A stretch of DNA of 64,000 nucleotides from Legionella massiliensis (GTDB taxonomy: Bacteria > Pseudomonadota > Gammaproteobacteria > Legionellales > Legionellaceae): positions 372,001-436,000 of the forward strand of contig NZ_CCVW01000004.1 in the NCBI RefSeq assembly GCF_000756815.1. Reading direction: 5' to 3'. Position numbers and translations under genes: made by a program. Below the pieces are notes generated by a model, which had not been told where the DNA came from, made no database searches, and was given only the letters and a program-made list of their open reading frames with translations. This document shows, piece after piece, positions 17,890-27,702 of the stretch (the stretch's first letter is position 1; every line of letters begins with the position of its first letter).

Positions 17890-20475
17890 TCACGCACTAA
17901 GTTCTGTTAATTCTTTGATTAAAGCTTGTTTTAATCTATCTTTTTCTTCCTTATTTAGGGCTTGTCCTTCTTTAGAGGAGATAAAAAACATATCTTCCGC
18001 ACGCTCTCCGGCAGTGGCAATTTTAGCGTGATGAAGATGAATTCCGAGGCTTAAAAAAACGCGGCTAATTGCCGCTAATAAGCCTGGGCGGTCCGGCGTA
18101 ATTAGGAAAAAACTGCTAAGCTGAAGCTTATCCATTTCTTCGCTAAAATTGATCTGCGGTTCTAATCTGAAATGAGCCTGTGTACGTGAAAGTCGGCGTC
18201 TGGATATAGTTGGAATATGAGTCATATCTGAAAGTTGCTTGACAAGTGCCTGTTGAATTTCGACAGTTCTTTGCTCATCAAAAAAGGCTTGATGCTGCTC
18301 ATCGAGAATAATATAAGTATCCAAATCAAAGTTATTATCACAGGTTAAAATTGCTGCTTCCTGAATGGTTGTATCATGGTTAGATAAAACAGTAGTGCTA
18401 ATGGTAAAACGCTCATCTCGATGCGGCATGTAGATAAAAACTTCAGTCCCACCTTGACTATGATGAGGCATAATTTGGACTAAGGGATATTGCTTGCATT
18501 CAATGATTGCTTTGCTATGACGAGCGATTACTGTAGAAGGTTGGTGGAGAAAGTATTTATCCTTAAAAGTTGCCCATAAATTTAATATGGTTTCAGCTAA
18601 AAGATTTTCCTTAATAAGGATAGCCAGGGCTTCTTTCTTACGGGTATTTATTAAAGTTGTTTCGTCTAATAAGGCTTGTTCCTGCTGCATAAATTGCTTA
18701 GCAGCGCGATAGAGTTCTTTGAGTAAAGAATCCTTCCATGCATTCCATAAATTGTGGTTTGTTGCACAGATATCTGCAACGGTAAGCAGATAGAGATATT
18801 CAAGATAATCGGCCTGTGGCAGTAGGCTACAGAAATGCTGGACAGTTTTAGGGTCGTAAATATCTTGTCGTTGCGCAGTTTGCGACATTAGCAGATGATT
18901 CAGTACTAACCAAACCAATAAATCAGTTTCTTTTGCCTCAAGCTTATGACGATTTGCAAATTGCCGTGCTTCTTCTGCACCTAATTCAGAGTGATCGCCT
19001 CCACGTCCTTTGGCGATATCATGGAAAAGGGCTGATAAATACAAAATAGCGCGGTTTTCAATCTGTGGCATTAACTTAGCGGCCAGGGGAAACTGTTTGG
19101 CATAATCCGCCTTCAAAAAACGTGCAAGATTGCGAATTACAAAGAGGGTATGCTGATCAACCGTATAAACATGAAATAAATCATATTGCATTTGGCCTGT
19201 TACTGCAGCAAAACAATCTAGATAATGACTCAGGACACCATAACGATTCATATGATGCAACGCTTCATAGGGATCCTCTGTTTTAAAAAGGGCAAGAAAA
19301 GCCTGATGAGCAAATTTTGCTTGACGAAAACGGTTGCCAATCAGGTAAAGATGCTGACGTATTAAGCGAATTGTACTGGCACGAACGCCTCTAATATCAG
19401 GCCTTCTGGCAATCCACAGAAATAACTCAAGTAAAGCCTGTGGTTTATGACTAAAAACTCTTGGGTTTCTAACTTCTATGTAATCGTTTGATAGTTGAAA
19501 AAAATTGTCTAAAGGAGTGATGCGTTGTTTTTGGTGATGGACAATGGCTTCGGCAAACCATTGCAAAAGCATTTCATTTAATTCCCTGCTACGTTTAATA
19601 ACTTTGAAATAGGCCTTCATAAATTGCTCAATAGCTAAAGATTGCTCGTTATCACTAAAGCCAAAGAGGGTTGCCAATTTAATCTGATAATCAAAAAGCA
19701 GCCGCTCTTCTTGTTTTTCAGCCAAGATATGCAAGGCAAAACGTACCTTCCATAGATAATGTTGGCAGGCTATTAGTTCTTCATATTCTTTGTCGGTAAT
19801 AAAGCCACAATTAATCCCATCTGCCAGTTTTTTAACACCGAAGTGACGCTTGCTAATAGACAACAAAATTTGTAAATCACGCAAACCGCCAGGCCCATTT
19901 TTGACATTAGGCTCCAGGTTATAGGCTGTTTCACCGTATTTAGCATAGCGCTGGTTCTGCTCTTGTTGTTTGGCAAAAAAATATTCATGACTAGGCCACA
20001 TATGCAGAGGATGCGTTTGATAGGCTAACTCTTCCATCAAGTTGCCTCGGCCACAGAGCAGATGCATATCCAAAATGCTGGAAATTACGGTCAAATCTTT
20101 GGCCGCAAGCTCTGCACAGGCGCTTACAGTAGTAATTTGGTGACTTACCTCTAATCCAATGTCCCAGCAATCCTGAATAAAGGCCTGTGCTCTTTGAGAA
20201 TCTGTTTTTGAGATCTTTTCTGTGCGGAGCAGTAGTAAATCGACATCAGAATAGAGCTGTAATTCACGCCTGCCATAGCTGCCTAAAGCTAATAGGCAAA
20301 AGCAATTGTTTTCATCCAATTTATTTTTATGAAAAAGCTTATAGAGAATCTCGTCGATAAATAGAACAAGCTTGTGGGTTAGGGAAGTGATATTTCCTTT
20401 TTGGCAAAACTCTTCACACAGTTCGTCCTTGAACTGTTTAATAGATGATTTTAAAGTAAAATTATCGTTCTTCAT
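17890..20475 (-). CDS. glnD: Bifunctional uridylyltransferase/uridylyl-removing enzyme GlnD
   Basis: About 861 residues from the ATG at 20475; ten further codons upstream lie deep inside map and are unlikely. Domains in order: nucleotidyltransferase with GSYGRRELQLYSDVDLLLL, a helical linker, the HD domain with LFHDIAKGRGGDHSELGAEE, and two C-terminal ACT domains that sense glutamine (second one begins about FFLITPDRPGLLAAISRVF). It modifies PII proteins and links nitrogen status to glutamine synthetase. It overlaps the end of map by 14 nt, so the two are co-transcribed. Confidence 0.95.
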   Translation of the reverse strand: MKNDNFTLKSSIKQFKDELCEEFCQKGNITSLTHKLVLFIDEILYKLFHKNKLDENNCFCLLALGSYGRRELQLYSDVDLLLLRTEKISKTDSQRAQAFIQDCWDIGLEVSHQITTVSACAELAAKDLTVISSILDMHLLCGRGNLMEELAYQTHPLHMWPSHEYFFAKQQEQNQRYAKYGETAYNLEPNVKNGPGGLRDLQILLSISKRHFGVKKLADGINCGFITDKEYEELIACQHYLWKVRFALHILAEKQEERLLFDYQIKLATLFGFSDNEQSLAIEQFMKAYFKVIKRSRELNEMLLQWFAEAIVHHQKQRITPLDNFFQLSNDYIEVRNPRVFSHKPQALLELFLWIARRPDIRGVRASTIRLIRQHLYLIGNRFRQAKFAHQAFLALFKTEDPYEALHHMNRYGVLSHYLDCFAAVTGQMQYDLFHVYTVDQHTLFVIRNLARFLKADYAKQFPLAAKLMPQIENRAILYLSALFHDIAKGRGGDHSELGAEEARQFANRHKLEAKETDLLVWLVLNHLLMSQTAQRQDIYDPKTVQHFCSLLPQADYLEYLYLLTVADICATNHNLWNAWKDSLLKELYRAAKQFMQQEQALLDETTLINTRKKEALAILIKENLLAETILNLWATFKDKYFLHQPSTVIARHSKAIIECKQYPLVQIMPHHSQGGTEVFIYMPHRDERFTISTTVLSNHDTTIQEAAILTCDNNFDLDTYIILDEQHQAFFDEQRTVEIQQALVKQLSDMTHIPTISRRRLSRTQAHFRLEPQINFSEEMDKLQLSSFFLITPDRPGLLAAISRVFLSLGIHLHHAKIATAGERAEDMFFISSKEGQALNKEEKDRLKQALIKELTELSA

Positions 20476-21226
20476 TTCGCAGTGTAAGAATTTCCACGCC
20501 ATCATCCGTTACCAGCAGCGTATGCTCCCATTGTGCAGATAAACTGTGGTCTTTGGTAACAACAGTCCAATTATCAGGTAAAAGGCGAGTGTGATGTTTG
20601 CCGACATTAACCATAGGTTCGATAGTAAAGGTCATCCCCGCACGTAAGACTTCTCCTGTTCCGGGCGTGCCATAATGTAAGACTTGGGGATCTTCATGAA
20701 AGATACGGCCAATACCATGGCCACAGTATTCACGGACTACTGAGCAGCGGTTTTTTTCCGCATGGCTTTGAATCGCGTGACCAATATCACCCAAACGCAC
20801 ACCGGGTTTTACCATTTCTATCCCAATAAATAGGCACTCATGTGCGATTTTAACTACATGTTTGGCCTTTACTATAGGCTCACCAACAAAAAACATTTTT
20901 GAAGTATCGCCATGGTAGCCATCTTTAATGACGGTAATATCGATATTAATGATATCGCCATTTTTTAAGGCTTTTTTGCCAGGAATTCCATGGCAGACCA
21001 CATGGTTAATCGATGTACATATTGACTTGGGGAAGCCATTATAATTAAGCGGTGCAGGAATCGCATCCTGAATATTGACGATATAATCATGGCAAATAGT
21101 GTTTAATTCATCGGTAGTGACGCCTTCATTCACGTGGGGGCCAATCATTTCTAGCACTTCAGCTGCTAGCTTGCCAGCAACGCGCATTTTCTCAATTTCG
21201 TCAGGAGTTTTGATAGTTACTGCCAT
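20462..21226 (-). CDS. map: Methionine aminopeptidase type I
   Basis: About 254 residues from the ATG at 21226 (MAVTIKTPDEIEKMRVAGK); an ATG at 21238 adds four residues and cannot be excluded. Metal ligands are in INIDITVIKDGYHGDTSKMF, GHGIGRIFHEDP and FTIEPMV, with a final Glu in QWEHTLLVT. The His of VCHGIPG is the substrate-binding residue. It removes N-terminal Met from nascent proteins. It is divergent from rpsB, the classic gammaproteobacterial arrangement map / rpsB-tsf, and followed by glnD. Confidence 0.95.
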   Translation of the reverse strand: MAVTIKTPDEIEKMRVAGKLAAEVLEMIGPHVNEGVTTDELNTICHDYIVNIQDAIPAPLNYNGFPKSICTSINHVVCHGIPGKKALKNGDIINIDITVIKDGYHGDTSKMFFVGEPIVKAKHVVKIAHECLFIGIEMVKPGVRLGDIGHAIQSHAEKNRCSVVREYCGHGIGRIFHEDPQVLHYGTPGTGEVLRAGMTFTIEPMVNVGKHHTRLLPDNWTVVTKDHSLSAQWEHTLLVTDDGVEILTLRNEER

Positions 21227-21401
21227 TCTTGGGTCCATAAAAAAAATTTTATAGTAGCATAACTGAATTATAGGGAAAAAATCAGACCCTCATGTAATTT
21301 ATATGCATGCGCCTACAAAATACGGGTTTTAAGAAACAACCTGAGTAAAATAGGAAAAAACTAAAAATCGCATTTTGCAGGCGCTTAGGTATATAATTTA
21401 A

Positions 21402-21529
21402 TTGCCGATTTAGGTCGGTTGTGGTATAAATACCGCGCTTTTAACGACACACACGCTTCGACACATACGGTAGGGTCCCAATAAGGGTGCTGTATGGGAA
21501 GCGTGGAGGCATAACCCTGGAGTATAACA
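21402..21529 (+). promoter_or_regulatory. Promoter and structured leader of rpsB-tsf
   Basis: TTGCCG (21402-21407), a 17-nt spacer and TATAAA (21425-21430) form a good sigma-70 promoter. The predicted leader of about 93 nt folds: ACGCTTC pairs with GAAGCGT just before the ribosome site, and CATAC pairs with GTATG inside. In related bacteria S2 protein represses rpsB-tsf through a leader RNA; this leader is a candidate for the same control. The ribosome site is CTGGAG before the ATG at 21530. Confidence 0.65.
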
Positions 21530-22288
21530 ATGAATGTAAGTATGCGTGAACTGCTTGAAGCAGGTGCTCATTTCGGGCACAGAACCCGTTTTTGGAATCC
21601 CAAGATGGCTCAATACATCTTCGGCTCAAGAAACAAAATCCATATCATCAATCTGGAAAAAACAATGCCAATGCTGAGCGATGTAGTTAACTACGTTGGT
21701 CGTTTAGCTTCTAACAAGGCAAAAATCCTATTTGTTGGCACAAAACGAGCCGCTCAGGAAAGTATCCGTGAGCATGCTAAGCGTTGTGGTATGCCCTATG
21801 TTGATCACCGTTGGTTAGGTGGTATGTTGACCAACTACAAAACAGTTCGTCAGTCAATTTTCCGTTTGAAAGAATTGAAGGAATTACGTGATAAAGGCGC
21901 CTTTGCTGGAATGATTAAGAAAGAAGCCTTAATGCTAACCAGAGAGCTCGAAAAGTTAGAGCGTGGCTTAGGCGGTATCGAAGACATGGGTGGTTTGCCT
22001 GACGCTTTATTCGTTGTTGATGTTGGTTTTGAACACATCGCAGTTGAAGAAGCACGACGCCTGAAGATACCTGTTATTGGTGTTGTTGATACAAACAATA
22101 GCCCAGATAACATTGATTACATTATTCCTGGTAATGACGACTCTATGCGTGCGGTTGATATTTATGTTCGCTGTGTTGCAGATGCAATCCTGGATGCTAA
22201 GCGTGGAAATACTGTTGGTGGTGTTCCTTCTGACGCTGAGTTTGTAGAAGTTGCTGCTGATAAAGAATCAGAAAAAACTGGTGAGTAA
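21530..22288 (+). CDS. rpsB: 30S ribosomal protein S2
   Basis: 252 residues beginning [17 protein letters not shown] and including [39 protein letters not shown] and the VDTNNSP motif that define S2. It assembles late on the 30S subunit. First gene of rpsB-tsf-pyrH-frr; the intergenic gap to tsf is 77 nt. Confidence 0.98.
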   Translation: MNVSMRELLEAGAHFGHRTRFWNPKMAQYIFGSRNKIHIINLEKTMPMLSDVVNYVGRLASNKAKILFVGTKRAAQESIREHAKRCGMPYVDHRWLGGMLTNYKTVRQSIFRLKELKELRDKGAFAGMIKKEALMLTRELEKLERGLGGIEDMGGLPDALFVVDVGFEHIAVEEARRLKIPVIGVVDTNNSPDNIDYIIPGNDDSMRAVDIYVRCVADAILDAKRGNTVGGVPSDAEFVEVAADKESEKTGE

Positions 22289-22365
22289 ATTTTTAAAGGG
22301 TGTTTGGGTTTATTGCTAACGAAGGCGGTAACCCCAACCCCTTTTTGCTATGTGGAGGATTGAAG

Positions 22366-23247
22366 ATGTCAATTAGTGCTGCATTGGTAATGCAACTACG
22401 TGAACGTACAGGTGCCGGTATGATGGAATGTAAAAAATTCCTGATAGCTACAAACGGCGATATTGAACTGGCAATTTCTGAAATGCGTAAGGCAGGACAG
22501 GCTAAGGCTGATAAGAAGGCAGATAGAATTGCTGCCGAAGGTGTCATCGTAATCGCACGTGCTGCTGATGGTCGTTCAGCTGTTATGCTTGAAATTAACA
22601 GCGAAACTGACTTCGTTGCTCGTGATGAAAACTTTACTGGCTTTGCTAGCAAAGTGGCTGAAACGGCTCTTAGAAGCGCGGCCAACGATGTTGAAGCATT
22701 AGCTAACGAGAACTTAATTGGTGCAACAACGACTATTGAACAAGCAAGACAAGAATTAGTTGCCAAGATCGGTGAAAACATCAAGCTAAGACGTTTGGTA
22801 AGAATGAGCTGCGATGGTGTGATTGGTTCTTATCTACATGGCAGCCGAATTGGTGTTATGGTAGCTCTTAAGAATGGTGACGAAGCGTTGGCAAAAGATA
22901 TTGCAATGCATATTGCTGCTAGCCGCCCAATCGTTGTCAATCGCGACCAGGTACCTGCTGAAGCTATTGAGAACGAGCGAGATATCTTTACAGCACAAGC
23001 TCGCGAGAGCGGTAAGCCACAAGAAATCATTGATAAGATGATTGAAGGCCGTATTAACAAGTTTATTGACGAAGTGAGCTTATTAGGACAACCCTTTGTT
23101 AAGGATCCAAATAAGAAAGTTAGCCAGTTATTAAAAGAGAAAAATGCGGAAGTACTCTCATTCATTCGCTTCGAGGTAGGTGAAGGTATTGAGAAGAAAG
23201 AAGATAATTTTGTTGAAGAAGTAATGGCGCAGGTTCGTGATCAATGA
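22366..23247 (+). CDS. tsf: Translation elongation factor Ts
   Basis: 293 residues. The start is ATG at 22366 with GGAGG upstream; an earlier in-frame ATG at 22300 would add sequence unlike EF-Ts. The N-terminal UBA-like domain [16 protein letters not shown] and the [12 protein letters not shown] segment that inserts in EF-Tu are present. EF-Ts is the guanine nucleotide exchange factor of EF-Tu. Its stop overlaps the pyrH start. Confidence 0.97.
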   Translation: MSISAALVMQLRERTGAGMMECKKFLIATNGDIELAISEMRKAGQAKADKKADRIAAEGVIVIARAADGRSAVMLEINSETDFVARDENFTGFASKVAETALRSAANDVEALANENLIGATTTIEQARQELVAKIGENIKLRRLVRMSCDGVIGSYLHGSRIGVMVALKNGDEALAKDIAMHIAASRPIVVNRDQVPAEAIENERDIFTAQARESGKPQEIIDKMIEGRINKFIDEVSLLGQPFVKDPNKKVSQLLKEKNAEVLSFIRFEVGEGIEKKEDNFVEEVMAQVRDQ

Positions 23248-23987
23248 TGAATGGTAATCACCCACAGTTAAAATACAAGCGCATTTTATTAAAATGCAGC
23301 GGCGAAGCACTTATGGGGAAAGCCCAATTTGGGATTGACCCTTCAGTTCTCGATCGTATTGCCAAGGACGTTGCTGAGCTCATAAGGATGGGAGTTGAGG
23401 TTGGTATTGTTATTGGTGGTGGGAATTTGTTTCGTGGCAAAGCCCTGTCAGAAGTTGGGCTGGGCCGCGTGACGGGTGATCATATGGGAATGCTGGCCAC
23501 CGTGATGAATGCTTTGGCTATGCGTGATGCTTTAGAGCGCATTGATTTGCCCGCACGAATCATGTCAGCAATCCCAATGCTTGGTGTAGTTGATCCCTAC
23601 CATAGACGTAAAGCAATTACTCATTTACGCAATGAGCATGTCGTAATTTTTGCAGCGGGTACTGGAAATCCCTTTTTTACTACGGATACTGCTGCCTGCC
23701 TGCGTGCTATTGAAGTAGGTGCTGATGTTGTTTTGAAAGCAACGAAAGTAGACGGTATTTATTCAGCAGATCCAGTTAAAAATCCTGATGCAACACGTTA
23801 TGACTATCTTACGTATAAGCAAGTGCTGCAACAGGGATTACAAGTAATGGATTTAACCGCTATTTGCCTGTGCCAAGACCATGGTATGCCTTTACAAGTG
23901 TTTGACATGGAGGCGCCAGGTGCTTTAAAGAAAATTGTTCTCGGTGAACGTGTTGGAACCATAGTAGGAGCAAACCATGATCAATGA
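23244..23987 (+). CDS. pyrH: UMP kinase
   Basis: 247 residues with [14 protein letters not shown] at the N-terminus, [11 protein letters not shown] for phosphate binding, and [20 protein letters not shown], the amino-acid-kinase family core. It phosphorylates UMP to UDP as a hexamer controlled by GTP and UTP. It starts at ATG 23244 inside the tsf stop (ATGATGA) and its 3' end overlaps frr by 11 nt, so expression is tightly coupled. Confidence 0.97.
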   Translation: MMNGNHPQLKYKRILLKCSGEALMGKAQFGIDPSVLDRIAKDVAELIRMGVEVGIVIGGGNLFRGKALSEVGLGRVTGDHMGMLATVMNALAMRDALERIDLPARIMSAIPMLGVVDPYHRRKAITHLRNEHVVIFAAGTGNPFFTTDTAACLRAIEVGADVVLKATKVDGIYSADPVKNPDATRYDYLTYKQVLQQGLQVMDLTAICLCQDHGMPLQVFDMEAPGALKKIVLGERVGTIVGANHDQ

Positions 23988-24534
23988 TATTAAGCAGGAT
24001 GCTGAAAAGCGTATGAAAAAAGCGGTTGAATCTTTGCGTATAGACCTGACAAAGGTTCGTACTGGACGTGCTAACGTAGGCCTATTGGACCATGTTCAAG
24101 TGGACTATTATGGCAATATGACCCCAATAAACCAGATAGCAAATATCACAAGCAGTGATTCTCGAACCATCATGGTAACTCCCTGGGAGAAAGCAATGGT
24201 TGCTGCTGTCGAGAAAGCAATTTTAACTTCTGATTTAGGTTTAAACCCAGCAACAGCAGGCTCAGCTATTCGTGTACCAATGCCTCCTTTAACTGAAGAG
24301 CGTCGTAAAGAGCTTATCAAGGTTGTTCGCAACGAGGGCGAGCAGAGTCGAGTTGCCATACGTAATGTTCGTCGTGACGCTAATAGCCATCTGAAAGATT
24401 TAGTGAAAGGGAAGGAAATCTCTGAAGATGATGAAAGGCGTGCAAACGAAGTGATTCAAAAACTCACCGATAAATACATCGCAGAAGTCGATGCTTCACT
24501 TGTCGAAAAAGAAAAAGATTTAATGGAAATTTAA
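23977..24534 (+). CDS. frr: Ribosome recycling factor
   Basis: 185 residues, exact family length. [18 protein letters not shown] and [20 protein letters not shown] are hallmark RRF segments. With EF-G it splits post-termination ribosomes. The ATG at 23977 lies inside the end of pyrH and has AGGAG upstream. A strong terminator follows, so uppS and cdsA, which often come next, are not part of this operon here. Confidence 0.98.
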   Translation: MINDIKQDAEKRMKKAVESLRIDLTKVRTGRANVGLLDHVQVDYYGNMTPINQIANITSSDSRTIMVTPWEKAMVAAVEKAILTSDLGLNPATAGSAIRVPMPPLTEERRKELIKVVRNEGEQSRVAIRNVRRDANSHLKDLVKGKEISEDDERRANEVIQKLTDKYIAEVDASLVEKEKDLMEI

Positions 24535-24610
24535 TCTGTAATACAGAAATTTCAACTGTCTCTTCGAATTCCCACGGCTTGACTCTGAGAGATCCTCACA
24601 AAATTATTCT

Positions 24611-24653
24611 GCCTACGTACCGCGCTTTATGCGCAGTACGTAGGCTTTTTTTT
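24611..24653 (+). terminator. Rho-independent terminator of rpsB-tsf-pyrH-frr
   Basis: GCCTACGTAC-CGCG pairs with CGCA-GTACGTAGGC around a CTTTATG loop, giving a long GC-rich stem followed by a run of eight T. It is 77 nt after the frr stop and is the strongest intrinsic terminator in the window. Confidence 0.93.
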
Positions 24654-24794
24654 AAAATTAGGATAAATCAGTTCTTATCTCTATTTTTTGTGTGAAGCTC
24701 TTTCTACCTTGCAATGATATAAAAAATGATAATGCAGCTATCGGTTAATTGAAATTTTTAAGGAAAAATTAGGGAAAAAATTAATCCTTTAGTC

Positions 24795-25294
24795 ATGAAA
24801 AAATTCTTGGAAGAATCCGGCATTAGTTATGCCAACGACTACAATGTCTGGGAAACTGCTTTACGTGAAACATGGGAAGAGACTGGCTTAAAGTTAGAAA
24901 ATTATAAAGCTCATGAGTTGTATACCTCTGATGATTTTGGTGTTACTAATCAACAACGACTGCATACCAAAGTAACACACTACCTCTTTCATCTAGGTAG
25001 TTTAGAAGAGGCGCCTAGCACCAAGGCAGGAAGCGATATTGCAGAAGTGAAGTGGGCTCCGGTGCATGCTATAAATTTGAAAAAAATGACTTAGAGGGAA
25101 TGCCACTGAGAGAAAGTTATTTATTGCAAACCTTACCACGTGCTATTAAAAAAGTCAGAGAGTTGGAGCTTGCTGAAATAAGCAAAAAAATCTTTTTAAG
25201 CTACAAATGTGTCTGTGAAGAGATGAATCAAGACCCTTATTCTTTTGCCGCACATGAACATCATCTGCGGGTTCTAAAAAAGCTAAGGTTTTAA
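24795..25294 (+). pseudogene. NUDIX hydrolase, frameshifted at an A7 run and N-terminally short
   Basis: Two frames together encode one protein. The first (24795-25094) has ALRETWEETGLKLENY, the REUxEExGU part of the NUDIX box, then HYLFHLGSLEEAP and AEVKWAPVHAINL. The second continues with NDLEGMPLRESYLLQTLPRA and a C-terminal helical tail to 25294. Adding one A to the A7 run at 25080-25086 joins them exactly. The first part of the NUDIX box (the Gly and upstream strand) is missing, and an in-frame TAA lies about 36 nt before the ATG, so the N-terminus also looks lost. Polymerase slippage on the A-run could restore the frame, but decay is more likely. Confidence 0.7.
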
Positions 25295-25387
25295 GTGAGA
25301 AAATAGCAGATTTAATAAGTGAATATGACTCAGAAAACTTATCTAGTGCTATAGGGCTGCATTTCTAATAAGTCAGAGTGAGGTGTA

Positions 25388-25495
25388 ATAGGTCACGTCC
25401 CCCTCCACCTCTTATCTAAGGAAAACCTTGATTACGCTTTGCTATAGACGCCACGTTCAAGCCGCAGGAATTCGGGATGGGGGTGACCTAATAAG
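25388..25495. repeat. TAATAGGTCAC-type palindromic repeat, copy C2
   Basis: Outer arms TAATAGGTCACGTCCCCC and GGGGGTGACCTAATA face each other across about 108 nt. Inside are CTAAGGAAAACCTTGATTACGC and a piece of the other repeat family (TTCAAGCCGCAGGAATTC). It lies between the NUDIX gene and the convergent spermidine-synthase-like gene. Relatives are C1, C3 and C4. Confidence 0.75.
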
Positions 25496-25514
25496 AAGAT
25501 CACAGGTTCTGGTT

Positions 25515-26249
25515 CTAGCGCTTAACCCTTGCAACATATCCCCACTGACTTGACCAGGTTAACTGTTTGAGCTTTCTAGATTTCTTTAATACATCCAAAA
25601 AAGGATTAATTGTCTCCGAGTTCCGCGCAAAGACGATGATATTTGCAGAGTCTGGAACAGGCAGGACAACTGTCGAACGCAAGAACTGTTCTTGTATAAG
25701 CTGAAAAATACTTAAGTGCTCTCGGCTGTTTGCTAGATTTACAGCAAGGATTCCATCTGGTGCTAATAGCTCTTTAGATCGTGCAAAAAAATCAGGATTC
25801 GCACATTGTTCTGGGAAGCTATGCGCGGTATATAAATCAATTAAAAGATGGTCAAATTTCCTCCTACAGTTATTCAGATAGTTGCTGGCTTCATCATGAA
25901 TAATATCAATATTCTTTAGCTTATCAACCATGAAAAAGCGCTTAGCCAAATCAATGACTTCAGCACTATATTCAACAATAACTAACCTATCGGCAATAAT
26001 AGGTGAAAGCGCATGAGCGGCTCCACCGCCGCCAAGCCCTAGCATACAGCAGTTTTGCGGTTTTTGTTGTACAGATTGAATGAGGTATCTAAGGTAGTTT
26101 AATTGCGGTCTGTGTGGAGCAAAGCGGCATAATACAGTTTGTAAGGCCTTACTATTAAATTGTAACCAGCGGAAAAGGGGATTCTGTAATACACGTGTAC
26201 CCTCAGTAGATTGGTAGATACAACGGCCGGCAAACGTTTTCCAAATCAT
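25515..26249 (-). CDS. Spermidine-synthase-like methyltransferase-fold protein
   Basis: 244 residues. The Rossmann core has CCMLGLGGGGAAHALS, then VEYSAEVIDLAKRFF and IIHDEASNYL, with the DHLLIDLYT strand, as in the spermidine/spermine synthase superfamily. It lacks the N-terminal beta domain of true SpeE, so it may be an aminopropyltransferase-like or methyltransferase-like enzyme of unknown substrate. It is the last gene of the ast operon. Its ATG lies in the left copy of the 8-bp duplication flanking element D2. Before that insertion the start overlapped the astB stop as ATGA. No ribosome site is visible upstream now. Confidence 0.75.
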   Translation of the reverse strand: MIWKTFAGRCIYQSTEGTRVLQNPLFRWLQFNSKALQTVLCRFAPHRPQLNYLRYLIQSVQQKPQNCCMLGLGGGGAAHALSPIIADRLVIVEYSAEVIDLAKRFFMVDKLKNIDIIHDEASNYLNNCRRKFDHLLIDLYTAHSFPEQCANPDFFARSKELLAPDGILAVNLANSREHLSIFQLIQEQFLRSTVVLPVPDSANIIVFARNSETINPFLDVLKKSRKLKQLTWSSQWGYVARVKR

Positions 26250-26344
26250 CGTAATAGATCACTCCGTACTCAGGAAAGTCCACTTTCGACCTGGACTCAA
26301 AATTGAACTTTCTCCAAGATTTTTACATCCCACCTGAGCTATTA
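26250..26344. mobile_element. 95-bp palindromic element D2 with 8-bp target duplication
   Basis: Element CGTAATAGATCACTCC...GAGCTATTA, flanked by the direct repeat CAAATCAT at 26242-26249 and 26345-26352. Removing the element and one repeat joins astB and the downstream gene in an ATGA overlap. The same unit with a nested insert is D1 at 17238. Ends resemble the TAATAGGTCAC family. No transposase gene is in the window, so it must be moved in trans. Confidence 0.88.
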
Positions 26345-26348
26345 CAAA

Positions 26349-27698
26349 TCATTTTTGCTCACGTTGGAAAGGATAAATCGAACCTAACTGTAAAAGTTGG
26401 CTTAGTTCATCCAAAGTTACTAAACATTCATCAATCAATAAGGGATCAGCCAAATCGTTTGCATGCAGCTGATCACGGTAATGACGCTTCACCCAAGTTT
26501 CAAGTTGGTCTAATAACCTGTCGGTAACGACAATACCCTGGTGCATAGCTCGCAATTCTTGTTCGCTGAGTGGTACACGCAAACGCAAACAGGCTGGGCC
26601 GCCGCCATTACACATGCTTTGCTTAAGATCGAGGTAATTGACGCTAGCAATAGGGGTGTTTTTATCAGCAACTAATTCATCAATACATTGTTTTACAGCG
26701 GGACTATCCCTGCATTCAGTTGGCGCAATTAAAGTCATGCCAGCGTTATTAGGCAGGCTAATGAGCTGAGAGTTAAAGAGATAGGTACTGACAGCCTCAG
26801 CAACACTTACCCGCTGGCTATTAACTTCAATAATCTGAATAGGGAAGTCTGCACGGTCTTGTAGCGTTTTTAGGATTTCTGTTTGCTGAGCAAAGGCTTC
26901 TTCATGGAGAAGTAACAGTGATTCATTGGCAACAGCGATTACATCATTATGAAAGACGCCTTGGTCGATCGCTTTAGGATTTTGGCAGGCAAAGATAACC
27001 CTTTGCGGATCTAAGCCATGTGCTCGCGCAATGGCCTGAGAGGCCTCCAGCGTCTGCCGAGCAGGAAACTTCACAGGATGCTGTGCAGTATTTCTCAAAC
27101 CTTGCTTGCCATAGACAAAGAGATTAATCGCGGGTTTCCCATGTGCCGAGCAAAGACGGCTATGATTTGCTGCTCCTTCATCGCCGGTTATGAGGCTTTT
27201 GGGAAGCAAGGGATGGTGAGCAAAAAACCTATCATTATCAAATAGTTTTTCCAGTAACTGCCGTGAAAAATTAGCCTCCTGATGGCGATGCAAATTAGAA
27301 ACGAGATTGGCGGCAGTGAAATGAACACGATGATCAGCTGTATCCAGACTGGAGGAAACTGTCGCTGCATTAGCTGCCCACATATAAGAGGCGGAATAAC
27401 TTGCAGATAAAAGTTCAGGGGCTTCGAGGCTTGCTCTTTCGATTTGCTGAGCCGGAGAGCCGCTAAATCCTAATTGATCTAATAAAGCTAAATTAGGTCT
27501 TTGATGCGGGGGTAGCACGGCCTGTTTTAAACCTAATTGATGGAGCAAGCGCATTTTAGCGAGGCCTTGAAGGGCTGCGGCCTGCGGGTTTGAGGTTGAA
27601 AGTGCGTTCGTTGTTGAAGCCAGGTTGCCAGAGGCGAGACCTGCATAATTGTGTGTTGGCCCAACTAAACCATCAAGATTTAATTCAAAGAATTCCAT
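26349..27698 (-). CDS. astB: N-succinylarginine dihydrolase AstB
   Basis: 449 residues, as in E. coli (447). It starts [21 protein letters not shown] and contains SNSR-like and [14 protein letters not shown] segments of the amidinotransferase-fold family; the catalytic Cys is expected in the MCNGGGP region or nearby C-terminus. It converts N2-succinylarginine to succinylornithine, CO2 and ammonia. It follows astD after 4 nt. Its TGA is in the right copy of the duplication made by element D2. Confidence 0.95.
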   Translation of the reverse strand: MEFFELNLDGLVGPTHNYAGLASGNLASTTNALSTSNPQAAALQGLAKMRLLHQLGLKQAVLPPHQRPNLALLDQLGFSGSPAQQIERASLEAPELLSASYSASYMWAANAATVSSSLDTADHRVHFTAANLVSNLHRHQEANFSRQLLEKLFDNDRFFAHHPLLPKSLITGDEGAANHSRLCSAHGKPAINLFVYGKQGLRNTAQHPVKFPARQTLEASQAIARAHGLDPQRVIFACQNPKAIDQGVFHNDVIAVANESLLLLHEEAFAQQTEILKTLQDRADFPIQIIEVNSQRVSVAEAVSTYLFNSQLISLPNNAGMTLIAPTECRDSPAVKQCIDELVADKNTPIASVNYLDLKQSMCNGGGPACLRLRVPLSEQELRAMHQGIVVTDRLLDQLETWVKRHYRDQLHANDLADPLLIDECLVTLDELSQLLQLGSIYPFQREQK

Positions 27699-27702
27699 AA
27701 TA

